From Phlebopus portentosus (taxonomy: Eukaryota; Basidiomycota; Agaricomycetes; Boletales; Boletinellaceae), in the NCBI GenBank assembly GCA_037892935.1, contig JAYXKI010000001.1:1674001-1738000 (forward strand): a stretch of DNA of 64,000 nt. The letters run 5' to 3'. Positions within the stretch are counted from its first letter, which is position 1; the number at the start of each line of letters is the position of its first letter. Positions 10,789 through 27,246 of this stretch are shown here, piece by piece. The position numbers were made by a program, and so were the translations under genes. The notes beneath the pieces were generated by a model. It saw only the letters and a list, made by a program, of their open reading frames with translations. It was not told the origin of the DNA and did not search any database.

Positions 10789-13751
10789 ATGTCCCGCTTA
10801 AAGACTGCGTAAGTTGCATACATTATATGTCATTCACGTGTTATTTAGAGCATTCATTCAGATATGAGAAAGCAAGAGTTATAGGTCCTCTTCATACCGG
10901 TGGTCCAGTTGCGCTCGCTTCAGATGGTCGACATGTTATAACCTGCGTTGGAGATGAAGCTCTCTTAACTCGACTTAGCGATGGCACAGAACTTCGTCGT
11001 TTCATTGCTGTACGATTGATTTTTTTCATCGGTCCTATTCACCCTTAATGGTTGTTCTGATATGTATCACAGGACTCGGAGACGATTCACTCGCTATGTT
11101 TGACGCCTTCGTCCTCTCACCTGATCGTCTTCACAGCGTCCTTAAGTCTCCACTATTACGAAGATCCTCTATCGCTTTCTGCGGCAAAATCACTTCGTCC
11201 GACGCGAACGATTCATAAGGCCCATGAAGCGCCTGTGCACGTTTGCAAATCTGACCCGACTTCGAGTTTACTAGCCTCGGGCTCGGCAGACGGCGTTGTG
11301 AAGGTCTGGGACATTCGACGTGGATATGTAACGCATATCTTTAAAGGACATGGAGGCGTAGTCAGTGCATTATTATTCCGCTATGTGCGAGATACGAGTA
11401 CTGTTGTCAATACGCAACCCGAGCTACACTTGATTTCGGCTTCCGTGGATACGCGTGTCCGGATTTTTGACTTGTCTCCGGAGTCGTCACGTTCTGGTAA
11501 TGCAAAGCCAATCGCTGTTCTAGAAGGTCATGTCTCTGTCCCTCGAGCGCTGGATGTGACTTCAGATGGGAAGTGGCTCATTAGTGGCGGACGTGATTCT
11601 GTTGTTTTGCTCTGGAACCTTCTTGGGAACTCGACAGCCAACAAGAAAATGGAACGGAGGCAAGGAAGGCTTGCTCCTGTCCTAGTTCGGACTGTTCCTA
11701 TCCTAGAACGAGTGGAAGCGGCAGGCTGGGTGGACGACGGGATCGAATCGCTTAAGTTCTTCACAGCCGGGGAGAAAGGTGTGCTGAGGGTCTGGGATGC
11801 TCAAAGCGGAACCTCTCTGTATGCTCTGAACGAGGAGCCGGAAGAGGATGTTGAGAATCAGCGTGAAATACTTGAAGTTTGGTGTGTGTTTTGCTCGGTG
11901 TCTCTTGCGAGAAATGGATACTGATTCTTTTTTGACAGTTGCCTGCGTGATAAAGACCTCATTCTGTCCATTCATGCAGATCAGAATATCCTTCTGCATT
12001 CTCTTTCCGGCAGGACTCTACTCCAGCAGCTCATAGGATTCAATGACGAAATAACTGCTACATCATTTCTTTTGCCACGAGTCCAGATTCTCACGTCGTA
12101 GTAGCAGCGAATTCGTCGCTCATCCGGGTTTATTCCGTTTCCGGGAATGACTCCCGTCTTTTGTCCGGCCATACCGGAATAGTTTTGTGCCTTGCCAGCA
12201 GTGAAGACAGATCGTTTCTGGCCAGCGGAAGCAAAGATAAGTCTGCTCGACTGTGGTCCTTTTCGAGATCATTGTCAGCTTGGATGAATGTTGCCGTATG
12301 TGAAGGGCACGCAGAAAGCGTCGGCGCCATCGCTCTTTCTCAGAAGACCAACGAATCTGGGTCCAATCTGGGAGCACCGCGCTTCATGTTCACAGGCAGT
12401 CAGGATAGGACAATCAAGATGTGGGACCTCTCCTCTGTTTCAATGCCAAATGTCGAGTCCAGCGGCAGTCCTGTACGCTGCAAAAGCCTTACTACGCACA
12501 AGGCCCATGATAAGGACATAAACTCTCTCGACGTTTCTCCCAATGATTGCTTTCTGGCGTCTGCTTCACAGGACCGGACAGCTAAAGTATACGAGATTGA
12601 ATACTCTCTGACTGGTCCACGAGGAGAGATAAAATTACTGGGCACTTGCAAAGGGCATAAGCGAGGAGTTTGGACTGTCAAATTCGGCAAGGTCGAAAGA
12701 GTGCTTGCAACAGGCAGCGGTGACAAGACCATTAAACTATGGAATTTAGATGACTTTACATGCATTAAGGTTTGTCTTAGGTTAACCAGAAGCCGAGACC
12801 TTATGCTGATCGTTCCTTAAAGACATTTGAAGGGCATACAAATTCCGTTCTGCAGATTGATTTCTTTAATCAAGACATGCAGCTTGCCAGTACGGCCTCT
12901 GACGGCCTTCTGAAGCTTTGGAATGTTCGAACGGAGGAGTGTATCTCCACCATAGACGGTCATGATGACAAAGTGAGCTTCATACCATTTCCTAGTAATC
13001 ATGGTGCTGACAATTGCTAGGTATGGGCTTTGGCCATCAGCTCAGATGAATCGATGATCGTAACCGGAGCAGCTGACTCGGTCGTCACCATCTGGAAAGA
13101 CTGCACTAGGGAAAAGGAACTTGAAAAGTTAGCTGACCGAGAGAAAATAGTAATGAAGTACGTTAAAAATGCTGCGCCGTTGGATGTTAGACTGACGTCG
13201 TCCACAGAGAGCAAGACTTCATGAACTACCTGACGATGAAAGATTACAGAAACGCCATCTCGCTGGCCATTGCCATGGATCAACCTGGTCGACTATACTC
13301 TCTCTTTAAGCAGATCCTATCACCCGAATTATGCGATCCGGATGCTTTCGAAGCTGGTTCAGTCACTGGCATGACCAGCATTGACATGGTTCTGCGCAAG
13401 CTTCCACCGGCGGAACTGGCTTCACTCTTACGTCACATTCGTGACTGGAATGTAAACGCCAAAACAAGTTCAGTCGCCCAAAGTGTCCTAAATTCACTTC
13501 TCAAGTTACGGGCCGTGGAGGAGTTTGCACATGCCTTTGATCCTAGCGGCGCTCTGGTACCTATCCAGACCACCAGTCCCAACGACACTTTGTCGTTGAG
13601 TGAGCTAGTGCAGGCTCTAATCCCGTATACGGAGCGTCATCTTGCGCGTCTGGATCGTCTTGTTCAGGACAGCTACATTCTGGATTACGTTCTTGCGGAG
13701 ATGGATGGTGGGCTCACGACAGAGGAAGACGGGATGGAACTCGATTTTTAG
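10789..13751 (+). CDS. UTP13: U3 snoRNP / SSU processome WD40 protein UTP13 (with one-base frame break)
   Basis: Exons 10789-10808, 10862-11009, 11073-11881, 11939-12769, 12823-12972, 13021-13157 and 13208-13751 encode about 879 aa. WD40 repeats run through most of the protein (for example LLASGSADGVVKVWDIRRG, FMFTGSQDRTIKMWDLSS, VLATGSGDKTIKLWNLDD, QLASTASDGLLKLWNVRT). The C-terminal UTP13 domain begins near FMNYLTMKDYRNAISLAIAM and ends in an acidic tail. UTP13 acts in the nucleolus in the UTP-B subcomplex, folding pre-18S rRNA. Within exon 4 the frame ending LLQQLIGFNDEITATSFLLP and the frame TSPDSHVVVAANSSLIRVYS are offset by one base near 12065-12085, and no intron can reconcile them. 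The rest of the gene is intact. The 20 nt first coding exon (MSRLKTA) is inferred. Confidence 0.88.
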
Positions 13752-13941
13752 AATAGACGACGTCAAAAGTATCCTATACGAAGCATGTATAATGTTTGTT
13801 GTTTCACAATATCCTCAAAGACGCGACGTGAATGGAAAAGACGCTGATTATAGAAATTTTTGCATACACTGCCCGAGAATGCAAAACAAATAAAACGATA
13901 CAATGCACTGCAATAATGCAACTCTACTCGTAATGTGAAAA

Positions 13942-17765
<3,824 letters not shown>

Positions 17766-17976
17766 GATGGGTAAATACAGGATTTAGGAGATAGACGAAG
17801 TACTCTCGACGATCAGCAAAGACGTCGAAGAGATGGTGGTTGGAGAGGAAGGAGAGTGAGAGAAAGAGAGCTTGTAAGCGTGAGCGATCATGTGACCCAT
17901 GCATAAATTCCGAGAAACTCCAACTACACTTGCCTCCAGCCAACATCATCTAGCACTCAGCAGTGTCGGCACGGTC
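17766..17976. promoter_or_regulatory. Shared upstream region, PRP22 / NXT1-like
   Basis: 211 bp separate the two divergent start codons, so both promoters must lie in or overlap this stretch. It contains a purine-rich run (GGAAGGAGAGTGAGAGAAAG region). No TATA box is evident. Confidence 0.5.
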
Positions 17977-18548
17977 ATGGCAGGGCTCGCAACCTCCGAG
18001 TAAGTATCTAAATATCTTCGAGTGAATTGATACCGATCAACTTCAGCATAGATATCGCCACTAGAGGGGCAGACCAATTCATCTATGTTTATTATGCCGC
18101 GTATGACTCGAAAGACAGAGCTCAGAGCGTGCCAAAGTTCTATCGACAAACATCATCGGTAGTCTGGAATGGAAATCCTGTCCAGGGAGACACTGGCGTA
18201 AGGGAGCTGATGGAAAAGATGCCTCCCAGCAGACACGAAGTGCAGTCCTTCGACTGCCATCCGATCCCTAGTAAGTTATGAATGTAGTTATAGCTCTCTT
18301 TCTTTCAAGTAGGCTGAACCTGCAAAGATACATCTCCACCGTCGCTACTCGTAACTGTGTCTGGTACTGTTGTACATGGGAAGGCGACGGCTGTTTTGCA
18401 TCCACCTCACAGTAAATCTGTCGACGACCAGCCCCGGATTTTTTCCCAGACGTTTATTCTTGCTCCGGACACGGATAGTACTGCGGATGCAGCCAAGACG
18501 CAGGTCAAATATTACGTGCTGAGTGACGATATGAGATTTGTTGGATGA
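17977..18548 (+). CDS. NXT1: NTF2-like mRNA export factor (NXT1/p15-like)
   Basis: Exons 17977-17999, 18047-18270 and 18328-18548 give 155 aa, the usual size of the family. It is a single NTF2-like domain: DIATRGADQFIYVYYAAYDS (helix 1), SVPKFYRQTSSVVWNGNPVQ, GVRELMEKMPPSRHEVQSFD, LLVTVSGTVVHG and RIFSQTFILAP. In animals and fission yeast this protein pairs with the TAP/Mex67 export receptor at the nuclear pore. It resembles NXT1 more than the Ran-GDP carrier NTF2 because it is longer and has the VSGTVVHG strand, but this distinction is judgement. The gene is divergent from PRP22, another mRNA maturation factor. Confidence 0.8.
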
Positions 18549-18738
18549 TGCTTTGTAGCTGCGAGCATATGCATGTTGTATTTGTATCTTGTTGCTCCTC
18601 GCATGGGAAGTGCGGTGACGAAGACATGCGGTACTCATATAATGTAGTAGTCAAGGCACCGCCTGCGATCACTCTTGTAAACATGTAATGTAAATGCATC
18701 AGCGTGCGAATGAATTTACAAGTTGCACACCTTCTTCC

Positions 18739-20288
18739 ATGTCCGCGTCCAGCATACGTGTCTTGACCTTGAACTGTTGGTCGGCATTTCTTGTTTATAT
18801 CATCCGTTTGCAGCTATACTGATTGTTACCAAGGGGTCTCAAATACTTAGCCAAAGATCGTAGAGAGCGGATTCGTGCAATTGCATCTTCTCTCGCCCAG
18901 TCAGACTATGATATTGTCGCTCTCCAGGAGCTGTGGGTGTTTGCAGACTACGAGTACATCAGAACTTCAGTGGACAAGCGTCTCCCGCATGCAAAGTTCT
19001 TTTATAGGTGAGCTAGCATAAATCTGGTAGACAGGTCTTCCTTCTGTTTACACTTGGTTGTTAGTGGTGCTCTTGGAGCAGGCCTCGCTATTCTATCGCG
19101 ATTCCCAATAGTTTCTGCGTCAATCTACCCCTATTCACTGAATGGACACCCGACTGATCTTGGGGCGGGAGACTGGATGGTTGGAAAGGCTGCTGCAAGC
19201 GTCGTAATCAACCATCCAGTTCTGGGTGAGGTGGAGGTGTTTAATACACATGTCAGTCTGCAACGCCGTCCGTGTTTCTGAGTGCGTGCTTACAGCATTG
19301 TCCGGCAGTTCATTGCGACAGGAGGTGACATCGGCCCAGAACATCTTCGAGCTCATAGGATGGTCAATGCATGGGAACTCTCCAAACTTGTTCGCATTTC
19401 TGCTTCACTCGGCCGGTACATTATTGTGGTAAGTTTTATTTCTCCGTCACGATTTTAATTTGACAATTATTATACAAGGCTGGCGATTTCAACAGCATCC
19501 CTACGTCGTTACCAATGAAGATAATCCGCGACCATGGAGGTCTTCTGGATGCATGGATGGAGTCGCATACTGACACGGACGTGATCCGCACAACTTCTAG
19601 TCCGAAAAATGCAATTGAGCTGTATGGGGCGACTGCTGATTCCCCTTTGAACTCCTATTCCGCTGCAAAGCATCTTGATCCTATTGCACGCGTGCATTTC
19701 GGAAAGCGGCTGGATTACATTTTCTATCGCGAACCAGGAGAACGATACCTGTCGGAAAGGCCAATGCTGAAGTGCTCAAAGTCTCAAGTGGTATTCTCCG
19801 ACAAGGTCCCTGGCCAAAGCTTCTCATTCTCCGACCATTTCGGTATCGAGGCGACCATTGACATCGTACCTCCTTATGATAGCCAGTCATCCACGCTGCG
19901 AAACGCACTATCGTGTCGTTCATCTTTGTTTGCCGATGACGTGCTCTCAAGGTTTGTCGCTGCATTAACAGCCTGCTACCATTTGTCTCAGAGACGTTCG
20001 CGCCTCGAGTTGACGGCATTCGCCGCGTGCATCGTCGCCCTAATCGCCCTATGCATTGGATCTGCTTGGCTACCCCATGCGTGGATTAGTCCAATTTTCA
20101 TACTTTTCGCTGTTATCATCTCGTGGCACGGCACAACGATGTTATACACAGGCTTTATTTACGGGAATTGGGAACGGAGGGCGCTCATGAACGTATTAGA
20201 GGAGTTGGAGTTGACTAGACGATCAAACACGGTCTCGCCTGCCTCGTCGACACCTTCCTTTGCCGATGGACTTTCAGTTTCAGGATAA
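18739..20288 (+). CDS. ISC1: Inositol phosphosphingolipid phospholipase C (ISC1, neutral sphingomyelinase family)
   Basis: Exons 18739-18779, 18834-19007, 19065-19251, 19309-19428 and 19479-20288 give about 443 aa. The protein is an exonuclease-endonuclease-phosphatase fold: N-terminal RVLTLNCWGLKYLAKDRRER, the Mg-binding Glu in DIVALQELWVF, the NTH and FIATGGDIGPEHLRAHRM region, catalytic AGDFNSIPT, and FSDHFGIEA near the end of the domain. Two C-terminal hydrophobic spans follow (FAACIVALIALCIGSAWLP and ISPIFILFAVIISWHG), as in yeast Isc1. It hydrolyses inositol phosphosphingolipids to ceramides at ER/mitochondrial membranes. The short first exon ends within the Trp codon of LNCW. Lengths and motif order are complete. 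Confidence 0.93.
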
Positions 20289-20415
20289 CAATGATAGATC
20301 ATTGAAGGGACGGCATACAAGTCCATAATGCAATCATGTTCATATTACAGATACACTCGTTTGCAGCTAATATTAATTATACATTGGTATCGAAATCCGA
20401 AGTTTGTATGCATTA

Positions 20416-22637
20416 TTACTTGGTATGGTTGGGACCTGATGCAGGAACATAGGTCGTTGGGCGTTCTGACGGTTTAGAATCAGCCCACTGTTGGCAAAGG
20501 GAGCTTATGTCTTGGTGGCTGGCTGTCCTGCTACGCGAGCGTATCGAAGGAGCGGGAGTGGAAAGGAAATGAGATGGATGTTCACCGGTCGCGCGACGAT
20601 GATGGTTTCGCGTGGGAGATGGGTCCCTTTGCTTTGAAGCAGCACCGTCCTTCTCCTTGAAGGGAGTCAAGCCGAATCGTCGACGAAGAGTAGACCATTT
20701 ATGTTTCGCCTTTGATTTCTCGTCGTGTTCGAGTTCTTTCTCCTTTGCCGATTCATGTAAGCAATCCACCGTTGGCTTGTTCAAGTACGCATCTCCATTA
20801 TAAAGAGCTCTAAAATTACCGTTGCCACTGATTTCTGCTGGAGATAGACGCCCTTGGACTTGTGTAGAGCCTTCACCATTCACCTCCTGCGTACTGTTGT
20901 TGGCTGTTTCCGCCTTTAGCTGATTCTGAGTTGTTCGATCCAGATACTGTGGAGATCGCTCCTGAAGGTCAGGCAGATCTTGCATGACAAACTCGCGACA
21001 GGCTTGGAACGCTCTTCTGGAAATCCCCAGAAATAGAAACTGCTGAAAAACATGGACCTGATAATTTCGTCAGCCAATCAGACATGCATGAGAAATACAG
21101 CTCACTTACCCCATCCTCGTATAGCTCATGTCGCACTTGGACACCTGCCAGCCGGGCTTTATGGGCAAGCAAGGTAATTTCATCGCGGAGCACCTCAGAA
21201 TCTCCGGCTTGAAGTAATAATGGAGGAAGCCCATGGAAATCCCCGAATAATGGACTAGCGTACGGGTGTGCTATGAGCTTTTCAGTGTCTTCTCCCAGAT
21301 AGCAATGAATCGGATTCAAATGATCTCCGGGTTTTGGCGGCGGGATAATATCGTACGCTACATTGATATCCCAGGAGTCACAACTCATTGTGAGATCTGC
21401 GAAATGTGGCCCATTAGGTCAATCACACTAAACAAATTTGAACACTACCCACCAACCCAAGGCGACATTAGCACAGCTCCTGAAGGCAGGGGATAACCAT
21501 TATCTCTGAGATAAAATAATAAAACCAAAGAGAGCGCTCCTCCTGCAGAATCACCTGCGACCAGTATGTTCTCTGGAGGAATCTTGAGCTCCAGCAGTCT
21601 CAGATATGCGCTGACAGCATCGTGGATCTGTCCAGGGAAACGAACCTCAGGTGCGAGTCGATAGTCGACAGCTAAGAGAAAATTGATGAGCCGTACGTGA
21701 ATAACGGGAAATGAATGCATACCAAAAAGACGCGATTCCGTGTATTTGGCCAGTTGGATTGTCAATTGTCTGTGCGTCGCCGCGGAAAACATATAGTATG
21801 CACCTTTGGAACACGATAATTATTTTTAGGTCAGAACAGAGCAACAGCGTTTACCTCCGTGCAAGTAAAGGATCACTCGATCCTTTCTTTTAGGTGCGTC
21901 TGGTGACGATGTTTTGCCACCACTTGATACTTTCGACGCCTTCCATTCCGCTTGTAACTGCTTCCATAGCTTCCTACCGACTACCCATTCGCCTGACAAC
22001 TCTCGTGTGCCATCCTCGGCACGGTCGAGCTCAGATAGGATCCCTCGCAAGTTACGTTTGCGGACCGGAAACGTTACTGGGGTCACCATGGCATCTGAAG
22101 GCAATGGAGTATATCCTGAAATATTAATTAATCTGCGCAGTGTCGGCTGAAAACGGTTCTTCAGATAAACAAACATATGTTACTTGACGGTTGGATATTA
22201 CATACCAGGTCCGCGAGGTGAGTGTGGTCACTCGCATTCTGCATTACACTAGTAACAAATGTCATCTCCCATCCCCAACTCTTTCTCTTAGGACCCCATA
22301 AACAATGCTTTATAAAAGCGATGAGAATTGCTAGAGCTTAACAAGTCAAAATGACTATCAGTGTCTTCTCCATATTCATGTGATGAGTCGAATCCATACT
22401 TTTCCCAATCACGAATGCAATATATTTCCACAAATCAAGAAAGCCGAGGCGCTCCCGCTGACGTTGTCTGACGGTTGGATCAACTCTTGCTGAGGGAGGT
22501 AGGGTATAATTGTGACCCTCGAAATGCCTCAATAACTCTAGAGTATCGTGAGTCAGATCATCAGGGCTCCCGCTAGCTCCGTCGAGCTTGGACTCGACAT
22601 TTGTCGCGAAGGGATGAGGCAGTGAAAGCTCGAACAT
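20416..22637 (-). CDS. Alpha/beta hydrolase, hormone-sensitive lipase family
   Basis: Exons (forward) 22400-22637, 22206-22336, 21855-22146, 21723-21803, 21453-21671, 21110-21396 and 20416-21057 give about 629 aa. The HSL-type motifs are all visible: oxyanion HGGAYYM (joined across an intron), VDYRLAPEVRFPG, nucleophile elbow VAGDSAGGALS, SPWVDLTMSCDSW, the acid in LLQAGDSEVLRDE, and the histidine in YEDGVHVFQQF. There is a possible membrane-proximal hydrophobic stretch near the N-terminus (YIAFVIGKTLAILIAFI), so the enzyme may be membrane bound. After the catalytic domain comes an unusual tail of about 190 residues, Ser-, Pro- and Lys/Arg-rich, without known motifs. Substrate (lipid ester, steryl acetate or xenobiotic) cannot be read from sequence. 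Confidence 0.9.
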
Positions 22638-23054
22638 GAAGGTGTGAGGAGGACAAGGATTACGAGGCCCCTAGACGGAGCCAGATTGATGACCTTCCAC
22701 GACGTGACTGAAACTGGAAGAGTCTGATTAGCGGGCCATTGGTGATATTATCAATTGAATTTATGGGGAAGTTATGGTGGTTGTCCTTGTCGAGGCAGCT
22801 GAGGCCGTCCGTCTTGCGGGGTAGTAATGGAGGAGACACGTGAAACTTGGTAGGAAGGTTCTATTTGATGACATCATCCGTTGCTCAATTTGGTCATTCG
22901 GTCTGGTCTATCCAATCCAATGCGCAACTGCTTGGTCCCAGACAAAACTAAGTAGGAATTACAACTACATCGAGCATATCCAGCTGTAAGCATCAATGAT
23001 ACATGACTAACAATTCAGTAATTGACACATAATATCGAATAGCTCCAGCGTATG
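22638..23054. other. Intergenic, 417 bp
   Basis: Upstream region of the lipase-like gene and downstream flank of MAP2 (both minus strand). No gene seen. Confidence 0.5.
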
Positions 23055-24829
<1,775 letters not shown>

Positions 24830-24900
24830 CGGTCACACAGAGGATTAGGACACAGTCTTGGTTTGGTTCAAGATGGTCACGAAGATTTTAAACTTAGAGG

Positions 24901-24919
24901 CGTGCGTGCGTGCGTGCGG
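24901..24919. repeat. CGTG x4 microsatellite
   Basis: Four perfect CGTG units followed by CGG upstream of MAP2, about 70-90 bp before its start codon on the minus strand. It could be part of the promoter; no evidence beyond position. Confidence 0.75.
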
Positions 24920-25084
24920 TTACTTACATCATCATGCCGAGGCTGTGCATTTACCTTCCCCGACTGAAGTTTCTCTCAAAAACTTAACTATAAATCGTGT
25001 GTACACGACTATTATTTACGCTGCACACAGGTGCATGAGAATCCAGAAAGCATAGACTATAGTACAACATCAAAACAGAAACTC

Positions 25085-25993
25085 TCAGTCGTGGTTGTGA
25101 GACCAAATGAAGACTTTCAACAGAGTCATCAGCAACGCTTCAATTAGAACAGAATGGATTAAATTGAATAGCGCCGCCCGCTCCTGACTTCGCTGTTTCG
25201 TTATCGCCCAGGTGACTGAGACGATAGGTTGCGTCACTAAAAACGACATCTGTGAATGAGGTATACGACCTACCTACTATTTCGTCTAAAATACCCTCAT
25301 CGTGCGATATTTCAATAAAGCCATATCGCGGCTTGATGAGGCATCGTCCACCGACGGTTTTTACAATGGGTTCATCATTGCCTTCGGCGTACAGCTGCAA
25401 GGTATCCGGGTCGTCAGAAAGCATCCCGTCACTGTAATATTACAGCCGACTCGCCTGCATTGAACCCAACTCCGAAAGCAAAGAACTTCTCCAGATGTAT
25501 CCCCTTCTGTCCACCTCAAAACGGTGCGTGCTGATTGCGCCGGAATACAGAAATTAGCTCTGATTCGCAGAAATTCCGCTTCTACGTACACAGTCAAATA
25601 TTGTTTATACCACCCTTGTCGTTTCAAATAGGTTTTGGTGGGAAAGAAATCTTTCGAAGAATCTGCAGACAGATATCACAGTCTGTCTGTTCCATACAGC
25701 TTGAGTTCCCATTCTGCAATCGTGACGTCCTCGGTGTCTTCCGGCGGCGTGTCTCGACGAGTGAAACATGTAAGTGCTTGAGACTGCCACCACTTCGAAT
25801 TTGACATCAGCTTGTATTCCACCCCCAGTGGATAGCAGGTCAGTGTCCTCTCGTTCTTGCCGGACTTGATTATGAGGGCAGTCCGGTCACCGATAGCATC
25901 GAGAGTCCTTTGAAGTTTGGCTGAAGAACCACTGGTCTGAGACTCATGATCATAGGAGTCAATTAAGGATGGTGGTGACTGCTCTTTCGACAT
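25085..25993 (-). CDS. DUF6593-like protein, interrupted by an in-frame TGA
   Basis: Exons (forward) 25590-25993, 25471-25530, 25274-25431 and 25085-25236 would give about 257 aa. The order resembles basidiomycete DUF6593 proteins: a beta-rich N-terminal part ending VTIAEWELKLYG, then TKTYLKRQGWYK, HRFEVDRRGYIWR, LQLYAEGNDEPIVKTVGG, and the typical IEISHDEGILDEIVV near the end. Intron lengths 37 and 39 nt are very short but the splices keep phase and join the domain. One problem remains: TGA at 25676-25678, directly after YGTDRL, lies in the reading frame and no intron removes it. So this is either a pseudogene, a sequence error or a wrong exon choice. The family has no known function. The family call is from memory of its pattern and is moderate. 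Confidence 0.5.
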
Positions 25994-26269
25994 GCTGCAC
26001 GAAGGGAGACGACATCTAGGGAAGCCTGAAGTTGCTGAGGAGCATGGGCCTTTCCATGTAGCATGTTGTTTTATCCGTTCGAGAATGAATGAATGAATAC
26101 ATTGAGTAACAGTAACATAGTCTGCGGATGCGGTAACGGGAGGGAGGAACACATGAAGTCCCTCCCATAGTCTTGGCTGACTAACTGTATGTGGGTGATC
26201 CGTTGATAGCCGGGGACTCTCAGCTTACCAGCGACCGTGATCTTCGTCACTTCTACTTTATCGTTAACC

Positions 26270-27112
26270 ATGGGCGGGGCTCAGTCGACCCATAAAATCA
26301 CCCAACAAGACAAAGCAATATTGGAGTAAGTAAACCAGGCCTTCTCGTAATGCAACCGGCTGCTTCCTCTGAACTAGCTTGAAATTACAGCGTGACAAAC
26401 TCAAACAATACCAGAAGAAGGTATCAATTCACCAACCTTGTGTGTCATAACTCGGGAGGCTCTAAGCGTCATCTAGATCCAGACCATATTGGATCGTGAA
26501 CAAGAAATAGCACGACAGCATCTGCGAGCGGGAAACAAAGATCGTGCTGTTGTTGCGCTACGACGGCGAAAATATCAAGAATCACTGCTACATAAAACGG
26601 ATACGCAGTTAGAATCGCTTGAACAGCTCGTTTCGACAATCGAATTCTCGCTCGTGCAAGTATCCGTATTACATGGCTTGAAGCAGGGTAATGAAGTGCT
26701 GAAGGAGATCCATCGCGAGATGAACCCGGAGAGCGTAGAGCGTTTACTAGGGGAGACTGCTGAGGCGCGAGCATATCAACGGGTATGTCTAATATTTAAA
26801 TGTCCCTACAATCACCGTAATTCTGAATATCCACATATACTTAGGAAATCGATGAGATGCTTTCTAACACGCTGACTATGGATGAAGAAGACGCAGTTCA
26901 GGAAGAACTTCGGCAATTGCAAGCTGAAGCGGTACGTGCTCGTCTTGTCGCTACAAATGTTATGTTGAGCAAATATTTTACAGACAGGGGAGGCTGCTCC
27001 GATCGTCCCTGTTCTTCCGAATGCTCCTCACGAAGCACCTGTTCCAGATAAGGACCGTCACGAAGAGGTTCCTACACCACAGGAACGGCCAGGAGTCGCT
27101 CTTGAGGCTTGA
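26270..27112 (+). CDS. VPS20: ESCRT-III subunit VPS20 (CHMP6)
   Basis: Exons 26270-26325, 26378-26420, 26477-26782, 26845-26931 and 26984-27112 give 206 aa, a normal size. The product starts MGGAQSTHKITQQDKAILD, with Gly2 as a likely N-myristoylation site, which is the hallmark of VPS20 in the Snf7 family. The basic helical hairpin follows (LKLQRDKLKQYQKK, REQEIARQHL, DRAVVALRRRKYQESLL), and then acidic autoinhibitory helices (NTLTMDEEDAVQEELRQLQA). The C-terminus is Pro/Glu-rich. VPS20 links ESCRT-II to SNF7 polymer assembly on endosomes. The gene is divergent from the DUF6593-like gene with 276 bp between start codons. Confidence 0.92.
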
Positions 27113-27246
27113 CAGTTGGCGCCCTTTTATGATGATACACCAATCTGTATTATATCCATGGACATCATTTTCGTTCACGGTATGATTATTAGAGAAGACA
27201 TAATGCAGCTGATGGATCTAATGGTACACGAATACTAGCAGTTAAG

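Noticed and set aside
10452..11048. Frames around the T-run before UTP13
   Set aside because: AT-rich low complexity; the real coding starts with a 20 nt exon at 10789 spliced to 10862.
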